Below, piece by piece: positions 8,029-15,585 of a stretch of DNA of 20,490 bases. The translations under genes were made by a program, and so were the position numbers. The notes under the pieces were generated by a model, which was given only the letters and a program-made list of their open reading frames with translations, did no database searches and was not told the DNA's origin. Position 1 is the first letter of the stretch, and every line of letters begins with the position of its first letter. Origin of the DNA: Flavobacterium psychrophilum (GTDB taxonomy: Bacteria; Bacteroidota; Bacteroidia; Flavobacteriales; Flavobacteriaceae); assembly GCA_945872875.1 (NCBI GenBank), contig CAMCBB010000019.1:1-20490 (forward strand). Reading direction: 5' to 3'.

Positions 8029-10017
8029 ATGAAATTTCAAGTCGTATCCGATTACAAACCTACAGGCGATCAGCCACAAGCCATTGAAAAACTTTCAAAA
8101 GGGATTCTTAATGGCGAAAAATACCAAACATTACTCGGAGTAACCGGATCGGGAAAAACATTTACTGTTGCCAATGTGATTCAAAATGTAGAAAAACCAA
8201 CTTTGGTTTTGGCTCACAATAAAACACTGGCGGCCCAATTGTATTCGGAGTTCAAGCAATTTTTTCCAAATAATTCGGTGCAGTATTTTGTATCTTATTA
8301 CGATTATTACCAACCCGAAGCCTTTATTCCGGTAACGGGAACCTATATTGAGAAAGATTTATCGATTAACGAAGAACTTGAAAAACTGCGTTTAAGCACC
8401 ACTTCAGCCTTGCTTTCGGGTCGCAGAGATATCATTGTAATTTCTTCGGTTTCGTGCCTTTACGGAATTGGAAATCCGGTGGAGTTTCAAAAGAATGTCA
8501 TCAAAATTGATAAAAACCAAGTCATTTCTCGAACCAAATTATTACACCAATTGGTGCAAAGTTTGTATTCAAGAACTGAAGCTGATTTTGGTCCAGGAAA
8601 TTTCCGAATTAAAGGCGACACGCTAGAAATATTTCCAAGTTATGGAGACGATCCGTTTCGTATTCACTTCTTTGGAGATGAGATTGAAGAAATTGAAGCC
8701 TTTGATGCACAAAGTTCGCAGGTAGTTGAAAAATACGAAAATCTAACGGTCTATCCCGCCAATATGTTTGTGACCTCGCAAGATGTATTACAAGCTGCCA
8801 TTTGGGATATCCAACAAGATTTGGTAAAACAAGTAGATTATTTCAAAGAAATTGGCAAACACCTGGAGGCAAAACGATTGGAAGAACGCACGAATTTCGA
8901 TTTAGAAATGATTCGCGAGTTGGGCTACTGCTCCGGAATTGAGAATTATTCCCGTTATTTAGACCGTCGACTTCCCGGTACGCGCCCTTTCTGTTTGTTG
9001 GATTATTTTCCAGATAATTTCTTGATGGTGGTTGATGAAAGTCATGTAACCATTTCGCAGGTACATGCCATGTATGGTGGTGACCGAAGTCGTAAGGAAA
9101 ATTTGGTAGAATATGGTTTCCGACTTCCCGCTGCAATGGACAACCGCCCGTTAAAATTTGAGGAATTTGAAAGCCTGCAAAACCAAGTGATTTATGTTTC
9201 GGCAACGCCTGCCGATTATGAATTGCAAAAAACGGAAGGCGTTTATGTAGAGCAGGTAATTCGGCCAACCGGATTGCTGGATCCCATTATTGAAGTGCGC
9301 CCAAGCTTGAACCAAATTGATGATTTAATAGAAGAAATTCAGCAGCGTTGTGAGTTAGACGAGCGCGTATTAGTTACCACACTAACCAAGCGAATGGCCG
9401 AAGAATTAACAAAATACCTGACCAAAGTTTCCATCCGTTGTCGTTATATTCATAGCGATGTAGACACTTTGGAGCGTGTAGAAATCATGCAAGATTTGCG
9501 TAAAGGATTGTTTGATGTATTGATTGGCGTGAATTTACTTCGTGAAGGATTGGACTTACCCGAGGTTTCGCTGGTGGCAATTTTGGATGCCGATAAAGAA
9601 GGTTTTTTACGAAGCCATCGCTCGCTTACCCAAACGGTGGGTAGAGCCGCGCGAAACATTAACGGAAAAGCCATTATGTATGGAGATAAGATTACGGCCT
9701 CAATGCAAAAAACCATTGATGAAACCAACTACCGCCGCGAAAAGCAAATAAATTACAACACCCAAAATAACCTTCAACCCAAAGCACTAAATAAAAGTTT
9801 GGGTACTACTTTAGGAAACAACTCCGTTTCAACGCAATACTACGAAAACCAAGCCTTAAAAGCAGCCGAACCCGAAAGTTTGTATTTATCCAAACCCGAA
9901 ATTGAAAAGAAAATTAGGGAAGCCCGAAAAGCGATGGAAAAAGCTGCCAAAGAACTCGACTTTATGCAAGCCGCCAAACTGCGCGATGAGATTAAAGCGC
10001 TGCAAGAGAAGATTTAA
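8029..10017 (+). CDS. uvrB: Excinuclease ABC subunit B
   Basis: The 662-residue protein is the damage-verifying helicase-like subunit of nucleotide excision repair. It is loaded by UvrA and then recruits UvrC. Motifs appear in order: Walker A GVTGSGKT (37-44), the beta-hairpin region with YYDYYQPEAFIP (90-101) that probes the strand, the Walker B DESH box (336-339), helicase motifs including YVSATPADYEL and QTVGRAARN, and a C-terminal UVR helical hairpin (about 625-660, EKKIREARKAMEKAAKELDF) for UvrC contact. The length is typical (about 660-675). The product appears complete and intact. No SOS-type operator can be recognised upstream. The stop codon lies within an AT-only inverted repeat. 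Confidence 0.98.
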   Translation: MKFQVVSDYKPTGDQPQAIEKLSKGILNGEKYQTLLGVTGSGKTFTVANVIQNVEKPTLVLAHNKTLAAQLYSEFKQFFPNNSVQYFVSYYDYYQPEAFIPVTGTYIEKDLSINEELEKLRLSTTSALLSGRRDIIVISSVSCLYGIGNPVEFQKNVIKIDKNQVISRTKLLHQLVQSLYSRTEADFGPGNFRIKGDTLEIFPSYGDDPFRIHFFGDEIEEIEAFDAQSSQVVEKYENLTVYPANMFVTSQDVLQAAIWDIQQDLVKQVDYFKEIGKHLEAKRLEERTNFDLEMIRELGYCSGIENYSRYLDRRLPGTRPFCLLDYFPDNFLMVVDESHVTISQVHAMYGGDRSRKENLVEYGFRLPAAMDNRPLKFEEFESLQNQVIYVSATPADYELQKTEGVYVEQVIRPTGLLDPIIEVRPSLNQIDDLIEEIQQRCELDERVLVTTLTKRMAEELTKYLTKVSIRCRYIHSDVDTLERVEIMQDLRKGLFDVLIGVNLLREGLDLPEVSLVAILDADKEGFLRSHRSLTQTVGRAARNINGKAIMYGDKITASMQKTIDETNYRREKQINYNTQNNLQPKALNKSLGTTLGNNSVSTQYYENQALKAAEPESLYLSKPEIEKKIREARKAMEKAAKELDFMQAAKLRDEIKALQEKI

Positions 10018-10039
10018 AAATTCACTTTGGTTTTTAAAT
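10012..10039 (+). terminator. Possible weak terminator overlapping the uvrB stop
   Basis: ATTTAAAAA (10012-10020) and TTTTTAAAT (10031-10039) form a perfect 9-bp inverted repeat over a 10-base loop, with a T-rich run after it. The stem has only A-T pairs, so termination would be inefficient. The loop holds the TTTG proposed as the next gene's -33 element. Confidence 0.3.
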
Positions 10040-10057
10040 ATATTTTTTATTTATTTG
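10026..10057 (+). promoter_or_regulatory. Possible promoter of the PH-VOC-hydrolase operon
   Basis: TTTG (10026-10029), 20 bases, then TTTATTTG (10050-10057). The -7 element has one mismatch to TAnnTTTG. The leader to the ATG at 10081 would be about 17 bases. Confidence 0.45.
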
Positions 10058-10080
10058 AAGTAAATTAAAAAATAAATAAA

Positions 10081-10461
10081 ATGGGATTATTTTCAGCATT
10101 ACTTGGTAACGCAGGTGCGGTAAGTCAAGAAGAATTAACAAAAAAGTTTGGTCAATTACTTACAGACGGAGAAGAAATAGAATTGGGTTTTAAACTAATT
10201 CGTGATACGTTTATCTTTACAAACAAACGCCTTATATTAATTGACATTCAAGGTATTACTGGAAGCAAAACGGAATATAAAACAATTACCTACAAAAGCA
10301 TTTCGAGATTCAGTATTGAAACTGCAGGTACATTTGATTTAGATGCCGAATTGAAAATTTGGATTTCAAGCGAGGCGCAACCAAGTATCAAAAAGCAGTT
10401 TAATAAATCGGTGAATGTGTATGATGTACAAAAAGTATTGGCACATCATGTTCTAAAATAA
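10081..10461 (+). CDS. Bacterial PH-domain protein (YvbH/YozO-like)
   Basis: The 126-residue protein has no signal peptide or membrane segment. The body fits the bacterial pleckstrin-homology family: a short N-terminal helix, then LTDGEEIELGFKLIRDTFIFTNKRLILIDIQGITGSKTEY, the strand pattern in which the F-x-x-T-N-K-R-L-I motif is the clearest mark, then a Ser/Ile-rich strand and a C-terminal helix (YDVQKVLAHHVL). The family is widespread, cytoplasmic and of unclear function; lipid binding should not be assumed. It is the first of three genes spaced by 4 and 13 bases, which suggests co-transcription, but the other two give no shared pathway. Confidence 0.82.
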   Translation: MGLFSALLGNAGAVSQEELTKKFGQLLTDGEEIELGFKLIRDTFIFTNKRLILIDIQGITGSKTEYKTITYKSISRFSIETAGTFDLDAELKIWISSEAQPSIKKQFNKSVNVYDVQKVLAHHVLK

Positions 10462-10465
10462 TTTT

Positions 10466-10888
10466 ATGGCACAAATCAATCCGCACATCAACTTTAATGG
10501 AAATGCCGAAGAAGCATTCACATTTTACAAATCGGTATTTGGTGGTGAGTTCACCAACATTATGCGATTTAAAGATTTGGCAAGTGAGGCGTTTCCGGTA
10601 TCTGAAAAAGAAGCCAACAAAATAATGAACATTGCGTTACCTATTGGCAACTCGGTTTTAATGGCTAATGATGTTCCTGAAATGATGGGACCAACCAACG
10701 AAAACGAAAACCGATCTAAAATAGTAATCAGTGCCGAAAGCAAAGCAGAAGCCGATCATTTATTCAATGGTCTTTCTGCTGGTGGACATATTGAATTCCC
10801 AATTTCTGATAGCCCATGGGGTTCCTACTTTGGGATGTTTAGAGATAAATACGGAATTGAATGGATGGTTAGTTTTGAAAATAAATAG
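10466..10888 (+). CDS. VOC (glyoxalase-fold) family protein, PhnB-like
   Basis: The 140-residue protein has the PhnB-like VOC pattern: an opening INPHINFNGNAEEAFTFYKSVFGGEF, then a mid-region strand with VLMANDVPEMMG, and closing WGSYFGMFRDKYGIEWMVSFE. The fold uses paired beta-alpha-beta-beta-beta modules. Many members bind a metal or small aromatic, but the family includes many proteins with no known activity, and I cannot assign a substrate here. It starts 4 bases after the previous stop and ends in TAG 13 bases before the next ATG, so it sits in a three-gene operon. An annotation as 3-demethylubiquinone methyltransferase, often given to such genes, would not be justified. Confidence 0.88.
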   Translation: MAQINPHINFNGNAEEAFTFYKSVFGGEFTNIMRFKDLASEAFPVSEKEANKIMNIALPIGNSVLMANDVPEMMGPTNENENRSKIVISAESKAEADHLFNGLSAGGHIEFPISDSPWGSYFGMFRDKYGIEWMVSFENK

Positions 10889-10901
10889 GCCGCTTAACAC
10901 T

Positions 10902-12401
10902 ATGAAAAAAGCATTTTTTCTTGTTTGTATCTTGATTGTAAACTGTTCTTGGTCTCAAGATTACAGGTACACTACTTCAATTTTCCCTTCTTCAACAGCA
11001 ATTACAAATGTAATTTACGGAGTTGCACCTGCAATTAGTGGTCCCGTTTATAATGAAGATTCTAATATTACAAATCAGGATTTAGTAATGGATATTTACA
11101 AACCAACTGGTGACAATTTCAACTTAAGGCCAGCAGTTATATTCGCACATCCTGGTGCTTTTTTATTAGGTAATAAAGGAGTTGATGATATGAAAGCTTT
11201 GTGTGATACACTCTCTAGAAAAGGATATGTCACAGCAAGTATTGACTATAGAATGGGATTTAGCTTATTAGAAAACACTGAATTACATTCTGTAAGAGCC
11301 GTTTATCGTGGTATTCAAGATGGTAGGGCTGCTGTTCGATATTTAAGAGCAAATGCCATTCAATATGGTATTGATCCAACTAAAATCTATTTTATTGGTA
11401 GCAGTGCAGGTAGTTTTATTGCGCTTCATACCATCTATTTAGATCAAACATCTGAAATTCCTACTCAGACAGGTATAGTAAATTATACAACAATAACTCC
11501 ACCATTTTTTCATACTACACCAAGTTTAGGCTCTTTAGATATTGGTGCTAATTTAACTTTTAATGGAAAACCAGACGCAGTTGTTTCAATGTGGGGTGCC
11601 ATACAAAGCACCAATTTAATTACAGCTTCAAATACAACTCCGGTTTTATTAATTCATGGTGAAGCAGATACCTCTGTTAGTTTTAATACCGGAAGTCCAT
11701 TTAATTTTTCTTCATTCCCTCCTGCAGATGGAAGTAATCCAATAAATACCAAATTAAATTCATTAGGATTTACCAATCATGAAACTTACTTTGTACCAGG
11801 AGAGCCACATGAGTTTTACGGAACAACTAATGGTACATGGAGTAATGGTACAGGTGGTAATTCTTATTTACCTATTATAACAAATAGAATAACTCAATTT
11901 TTGTGGAAACAACATAAACCAATCGCTGATTTCACTTGGACTCCAAATCAACTTTCAGTTTCATACAATGATACTAGCACCAATAGCCAAGCGTGGTGGT
12001 GGGATTTTGGTGATGGTACTTTCAGTAATGACCAGAACCCAACACATAATTATTCCGTTGCAGGAAGTTATCAAGTAAAATTATATATTGAAAACAATAT
12101 AAAAAGTTGGGATACAATCACCAAAACCGTTGTGGTACCTAACTTATCAATAGACCAAAATTCAAACAATTTGTTTTCAGTTCATCCAAATCCAACATTT
12201 GATAAAATTGAAATAAAATGTAATACTAATTTTCAAAAATTAAAATGTGTAATTACTTCAATTTTAGGAGAAATTGTAATGGAAAAAGAACTTAAAAATA
12301 CAATTGAATCGATTTCACTATCTAGCTTAAATAGTGGGATTTATTTTGTGAAATTATCATCCGAAAATTCAGAACAAGTAATTAAAATTATTAAACAATA
12401 A
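10902..12401 (+). CDS. Secreted alpha/beta hydrolase with PKD domain and T9SS type A sorting domain
   Basis: The start is the ATG at 10902, which gives a signal peptide at once (residues 1-19, ending CSWSQ). A longer in-frame start at 10731 would overlap the VOC gene and bury the signal. The 499-residue protein has a carboxylesterase-like domain (about 50-335): oxyanion-loop HPGAF (83-87), nucleophile elbow GSSAG with Ser168, acid in HGEAD (Asp256) and His303 in EPHEF. A PKD domain follows (about 340-412, with WWWDFGDGTFSNDQNPTHNY), then a Por-type sorting domain (about 424-499, FSVHPNPTFDKIEI to SGIYFVKLSSEN). It should cross the outer membrane through the type IX system and be released or anchored at the surface. 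The substrate is unknown; an ester of a polysaccharide or lipid is plausible. Confidence 0.9.
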   Translation: MKKAFFLVCILIVNCSWSQDYRYTTSIFPSSTAITNVIYGVAPAISGPVYNEDSNITNQDLVMDIYKPTGDNFNLRPAVIFAHPGAFLLGNKGVDDMKALCDTLSRKGYVTASIDYRMGFSLLENTELHSVRAVYRGIQDGRAAVRYLRANAIQYGIDPTKIYFIGSSAGSFIALHTIYLDQTSEIPTQTGIVNYTTITPPFFHTTPSLGSLDIGANLTFNGKPDAVVSMWGAIQSTNLITASNTTPVLLIHGEADTSVSFNTGSPFNFSSFPPADGSNPINTKLNSLGFTNHETYFVPGEPHEFYGTTNGTWSNGTGGNSYLPIITNRITQFLWKQHKPIADFTWTPNQLSVSYNDTSTNSQAWWWDFGDGTFSNDQNPTHNYSVAGSYQVKLYIENNIKSWDTITKTVVVPNLSIDQNSNNLFSVHPNPTFDKIEIKCNTNFQKLKCVITSILGEIVMEKELKNTIESISLSSLNSGIYFVKLSSENSEQVIKIIKQ

Positions 12402-12415
12402 TTTTCTTAATTATT
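12397..12415. terminator. Possible weak two-way terminator between convergent genes
   Basis: AATAATT (12397-12403) pairs with AATTATT (12409-12415) across a 5-base loop. It spans the 5-base gap between two convergent stop codons. The stem is A-T only, so confidence is low. Confidence 0.3.
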
Positions 12416-12811
12416 CTGTTCTTGGAAAACTTCCAATAAATAATCGGGAGCTAGCATTCGCGTTGGCGATTTAGCCATGGCTTTAAGGACGCGTTTCATA
12501 GCAAATGGATCCAAACCCATCCCGATTCCGATTTCATGAATCCGGATTTCCTCGCGCTCATGCAAAATGCCATCGCTGTGCATTAAGAGTGCCAATCGGT
12601 AAAATTGTTGAATGCGTTCAAAGTCGTCTTTAATTACTTCGGTTTGGTTTTCTGTATGAAATAATTGCTGAAACTCTGCTGGATTTATTTCTAAATCATC
12701 CGCTATTAACGATAGAAATTGGAATTCATTTTTGTGCAATTTTCCATCCACAACCGCAAATGCAATCATATCGGATAATAAACTTATTTTTTGTGCTTTG
12801 GTATTATTCAA
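12407..12811 (-). CDS. TerB-like domain protein
   Basis: The 134-residue all-helical protein resembles the TerB-like superfamily. It shows two acidic DG-type motifs, AFAVVDGKLHKNEFQFLSLI near residue 17 and LMHSDGILHEREEIRIHEIG near 77, each an Asp-Gly followed by an acidic residue. In TerB relatives such pairs bind metal. The first codon appears to be TTG at 12811-12809; an in-frame stop lies 16 bases upstream and no ATG comes before residue 15. Met15 (SDMIAF) is the alternative start, but it would remove part of the first helix. There are no ter neighbours, so tellurite resistance should not be inferred. The gene is divergent from the esterase gene with a 33-base gap and convergent with the hydrolase. 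Confidence 0.75.
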   Translation of the reverse strand: MNNTKAQKISLLSDMIAFAVVDGKLHKNEFQFLSLIADDLEINPAEFQQLFHTENQTEVIKDDFERIQQFYRLALLMHSDGILHEREEIRIHEIGIGMGLDPFAMKRVLKAMAKSPTRMLAPDYLLEVFQEQNN

Positions 12812-12844
12812 AATGTTTATTTTTAGCTAAATTATTCATTTAAA

Positions 12845-13675
12845 ATGAATCTAATAACTAATCCATTGAAATTTATATTCACCCTAGCTGCGCTGTTTTT
12901 GTTTTGTATTTCATTTGCTCAAGAAGCAAAACCGAGTACAGCAAGTCAAAATGTAAGCTCTTTTACTCTGGAAGCACCAAAGCTGGATTGCACTAAAAAG
13001 ATTTGGGTATACCTGCCCGAAAATTACTCGAAGTCCACTAAAAAGTATCCGGTAATTTACATGCACGACGGGCAAAATTTAATGGATGCCAAAACATCTT
13101 ATGCTGGCGAATGGAGTGTTGACGAAAGCCTAGACAGCCTTCATGCGCAAGTTATCGTGATTGGGATTGAACACGGCGGTGTAAAACGCATGGAAGAATT
13201 AACACCATACAAAAACGAAAAATACGGCGGAGGTAATGCCGATGCGTATCTGAAATTTATTGTAGAAACGCTAAAGCCTTATGTAGATAAAAACTACAGA
13301 ACCAAAGCAAATGCAAAAAACACAGGTCTTTGGGGAAGTTCCCTTGGCGGATTGGTTTCTTTTTATGGAGCGTTAAAATATCCAGAGGTATTTGGAAAAG
13401 TGGGTTGCTTCTCCCCTTCATTTTGGTTTAACCAAAAAGAAATTTTCGAATTAATGAATCAAACAAAATCCTATAAAACCAAAATTTATTTTCTATGTGG
13501 CGATAACGAAGGCGACGCCGATATGGTGGAAGATTTAAACAAAATGGAATACCAAATCAATACCAAACGCTGCGAATGCCAAATGCTGAATAAAAAAATC
13601 ATTGTTAAAGGCGGAAAACACAATGAAAAATTATGGCGCGAAGGTTTCAAAAAAGCGTACCTTTGGCTTTTCTAG
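12845..13675 (+). CDS. Secreted alpha/beta hydrolase, esterase D/enterochelin-esterase-like
   Basis: The 276-residue protein has a signal peptide (residues 1-25, ending CISFA before Q26). The rest fits the putative esterase family that includes Fes, IroE and S-formylglutathione hydrolase relatives: IWVYLPENY (53-61), YPVIYMHDGQNL (68-79), nucleophile elbow GSSLGG with Ser166, a probable acid in GDNEGDAD (219-226) and catalytic His259 in GGKHNE. The length is normal for a single domain, with no sorting domain, so it should be periplasmic. Such enzymes cleave siderophore esters, acyl groups on xylan, or small esters. No iron-uptake gene is adjacent, so the substrate is open. A heptad repeat block follows the stop by 9 bases, with no clear terminator. 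Confidence 0.9.
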   Translation: MNLITNPLKFIFTLAALFLFCISFAQEAKPSTASQNVSSFTLEAPKLDCTKKIWVYLPENYSKSTKKYPVIYMHDGQNLMDAKTSYAGEWSVDESLDSLHAQVIVIGIEHGGVKRMEELTPYKNEKYGGGNADAYLKFIVETLKPYVDKNYRTKANAKNTGLWGSSLGGLVSFYGALKYPEVFGKVGCFSPSFWFNQKEIFELMNQTKSYKTKIYFLCGDNEGDADMVEDLNKMEYQINTKRCECQMLNKKIIVKGGKHNEKLWREGFKKAYLWLF

Positions 13676-13684
13676 AAGACAGAA

Positions 13685-13759
13685 GTTGGAAGTTGGAAGA
13701 AAAAAAATAATAATAACCTCAGAGACTTAGTACCTTAGAGAAACTTAGCACCTTAAAAA
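13685..13759 (+). repeat. Second bipartite repeat block: GTTGGAA pair, A-rich spacer, CTTAG units
   Basis: Two exact GTTGGAA units (13685-13698) are followed by an A-rich spacer (13699-13716). Then CTCAG/CTTAG cores start at 13718, 13726, 13734 and 13744, with CTTA at 13752, so steps are 8, 8, 10 and 8 bases. CTTAG-TACCTTAG and CTTAG-CACCTTA form an imperfect 18-base tandem pair. The block runs straight into the ATG at 13760. It has the same order as 7149-7310, which precedes a different gene. Confidence 0.8.
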
Positions 13760-14200
13760 ATGAACAATAACGATATTTTCAAAAAGCTACGCGTTGCCTT
13801 AATGTTGCGTGACGACCAAATAGAAGAAATTTTAATGTTGGTTGACTTCCGAATGTCCAAAGGAGAATTGGGTAATTTTTTCAGAAGTGAAGACCATCCT
13901 AAATTTATGGAATGCGGCGACCAAGTGTTGCGTAATTTCCTAAACGGATTGGTAATTTACTTAAGAGGAACTAAAGAGAGTCCAAAAATACCAGCGGATG
14001 TAATTGCAAAGCACCGAATAGAGGCTAAACCAAAAGAATTCACAAAATCGGAAGGAGCTCCTAAAAAAGACTTCAAACCAAAAACCGATTTCAAGAAAAA
14101 ACCAGGTTCGAACCCGAAATTTGCACCGAAAAAACAAACTAAGAAAATTGAAATTGTAGAAAAAGTACAATACAAAAACGGCAAAAACACTAAAGGTTAA
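13760..14200 (+). CDS. DUF1456 (YehS-like) protein with basic tail
   Basis: The 146-residue protein begins with a DUF1456 domain (1-70): NNDIFKKLRVALMLRDDQIEEI, FRMSKGELGNFFRSEDHP, then ECGDQVLRNFLNGL. The E. coli relative YehS carries two copies of the domain; here the second is replaced by a low-complexity Lys/Pro-rich stretch (about 75-146) with many KK and KP pairs and a strongly positive charge. As I recall, this arrangement is common in Flavobacteria. Function is unknown. The basic tail suggests contact with nucleic acid, which is inference. It starts directly at the end of a repeat block and is followed by a strong terminator, so it is probably monocistronic. No signal peptide is seen. 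Confidence 0.85.
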   Translation: MNNNDIFKKLRVALMLRDDQIEEILMLVDFRMSKGELGNFFRSEDHPKFMECGDQVLRNFLNGLVIYLRGTKESPKIPADVIAKHRIEAKPKEFTKSEGAPKKDFKPKTDFKKKPGSNPKFAPKKQTKKIEIVEKVQYKNGKNTKG

Positions 14201-14204
14201 AAAA

Positions 14205-14231
14205 AAAATCCCGAGCAAAACTCGGGATTTT
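14205..14231. terminator. Strong bidirectional terminator between DUF1456 gene and sucC
   Basis: AAAATCCCGAG (14205-14215) and CTCGGGATTTT (14221-14231) form a perfect 11-bp stem with a CAAAA loop. A and T tracts on the two sides serve both convergent genes. Confidence 0.92.
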
Positions 14232-14255
14232 CTATATAAAATAATTTTATTTTAA

Positions 14256-15449
14256 TTAAGAAAGCGCTTTTTGAACTTGGTCTGCCGCTTCTTGAAATTG
14301 TACTGCAGATAAAATTGGCATTCCAGAATTGTCAATTAATTCTTTAGCAATTTCTGCATTGGTACCTTGCAAACGAACAATGATTGGCACTTTAATAGCG
14401 TCACCCATGTTTTTGTAAGCATCAACAACTCCTTGAGCAACACGGTCACAACGAACGATTCCTCCAAAGATGTTAATCAAGATCGCTTTTACATTTGGAT
14501 CTTTTAAGATAATTCTAAAAGCCAACTCCACACGCTTCGCATCTGCAGTTCCACCAACATCTAAGAAATTGGCAGGCTCAAAACCAGCATATTTAATTAA
14601 ATCCATTGTTGCCATAGCTAATCCAGCTCCGTTTACCATACATCCAACGGTTCCGTCAAGATCTACATAATTTAAACCTGCTTCTTTAGCTTCTACTTCA
14701 ATTGGATTTTCTTCTCTAATGTCACGCATTTCAGCATATATTGGTTGACGGTATAACGCGTTATCATCAATATTTACTTTTGCATCAACAGCAAGAATTT
14801 TATCGTCTGAAGTTTTTAAAACCGGATTGATTTCAAACATAGAAGCATCCGATCCGATGTATGCATTATATAATGAATCAACAAACTTCACCATTTCTTT
14901 AAATGCATTTCCAGAAAGACCTAAGTTAAAAGCAATTCTTCTAGCTTGAAAACCTTGCAATCCAACAGCTGGATCAATTTCTTCTGTAAAAATTAAATGT
15001 GGTGTATGTTCAGCAACTTCTTCAATATCCATTCCGCCTTCTGTAGAATACATAATCATATTTCTTCCGTTGGCTCTGTTTAATAAAACCGACATATAGA
15101 ATTCAGAAGTTTCACTTTCTCCAGGATAGTAAACATCTTCTGCAATTAATACCTTATGTACTTGCTTACCTTCTGGTGGAGTTTGCGGTGTGATTAATTG
15201 CATTCCGATAATTTGCTCAGAAATTTCAGTTACTTGATCTAAGTTTTTTGCCAACTTAACTCCGCCACCTTTTCCTCTTCCACCTGCGTGAATTTGAGCT
15301 TTTACTACATACCAGCTTGTGCCAGTTTCTTCTGTAAGTTGTTTAGCAGCAGCAATTGCTTCTACAGGATTATTAGCAACAATGCCGCGTTGAACGCGTA
15401 CACCATATTTTGCTAATATCTCTTTCCCTTGATATTCGTGTATGTTCAT
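14256..15449 (-). CDS. sucC: Succinyl-CoA synthetase (ADP/GDP-forming) subunit beta
   Basis: The 397-residue beta subunit carries the nucleotide-binding ATP-grasp domain of the enzyme that converts succinyl-CoA to succinate with formation of ATP or GTP in the TCA cycle. Diagnostic stretches are [17 protein letters not shown], the glycine-rich [16 protein letters not shown] (50-65), [22 protein letters not shown] and [11 protein letters not shown]. The start is the ATG at 15449; an extension to 15482 would run through the -7 element. The length slightly exceeds E. coli SucC (388), as is normal in Bacteroidota. The alpha-subunit gene sucD is not adjacent on either side, so the two subunits must be made from separate loci. 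It has its own promoter with an overlapping inverted repeat. Confidence 0.97.
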   Translation of the reverse strand: MNIHEYQGKEILAKYGVRVQRGIVANNPVEAIAAAKQLTEETGTSWYVVKAQIHAGGRGKGGGVKLAKNLDQVTEISEQIIGMQLITPQTPPEGKQVHKVLIAEDVYYPGESETSEFYMSVLLNRANGRNMIMYSTEGGMDIEEVAEHTPHLIFTEEIDPAVGLQGFQARRIAFNLGLSGNAFKEMVKFVDSLYNAYIGSDASMFEINPVLKTSDDKILAVDAKVNIDDNALYRQPIYAEMRDIREENPIEVEAKEAGLNYVDLDGTVGCMVNGAGLAMATMDLIKYAGFEPANFLDVGGTADAKRVELAFRIILKDPNVKAILINIFGGIVRCDRVAQGVVDAYKNMGDAIKVPIIVRLQGTNAEIAKELIDNSGMPILSAVQFQEAADQVQKALS

Positions 15450-15479
15450 AATTAAATTTTGTCTTTTTATAAAGTGCCA

Positions 15480-15510
15480 CAAATGTAATTAATTAGTCTC
15501 AATTGATAAA
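15480..15510 (-). promoter_or_regulatory. sucC promoter
   Basis: Read on the minus strand: TTTA (15510-15507), 19 bases, TACATTTG (15487-15480). The -7 element is a perfect TAnnTTTG, the spacing is optimal, and the -33 element has one mismatch. The leader to the ATG is about 25 bases. Confidence 0.65.
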
Positions 15511-15527
15511 GTAAATGTATATCAATT
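15501..15527. promoter_or_regulatory. Inverted repeat overlapping the sucC -33 element
   Basis: AATTGATA (15501-15508), 11 bases, TATCAATT (15520-15527): a perfect 8-base inverted repeat. It overlaps the -33 element, so a bound dimer would block or assist RNA polymerase. The protein is unknown and the half-sites are AT-rich, so chance is possible. Confidence 0.35.
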
Positions 15528-15547
15528 TAGTAACCATTATATAAAAT

Positions 15548-15562
15548 AATTTGGTTCAAATT
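15548..15562 (-). terminator. Possible weak terminator after the PafA gene
   Basis: On the minus strand AATTTG and CAAATT pair over a 3-base loop, followed by ATTTTAT. The stem is six pairs with one G-C, so it is weak. It lies between the PafA stop and the sucC promoter. Confidence 0.25.
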
Positions 15563-15585
15563 CTATTAATTAAAACTGACAATTG

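Noticed and set aside
8843..9268. Long minus-strand open frame inside uvrB
   Set aside because: It is a codon-bias shadow of uvrB, with no recognisable domain and no promoter.
10731..10901. Extended N-terminus for the PKD/T9SS hydrolase
   Set aside because: It overlaps the VOC gene in another frame and precedes a clear signal peptide starting at 10902.
12407..12811. Tellurite-resistance function for the TerB-like protein
   Set aside because: No other ter genes are present and TerB-like domains occur in many unrelated proteins.
15450..15482. Upstream start for sucC
   Set aside because: The extra 11 codons run through the promoter's -7 element, and family members start at MNIHEYQG.
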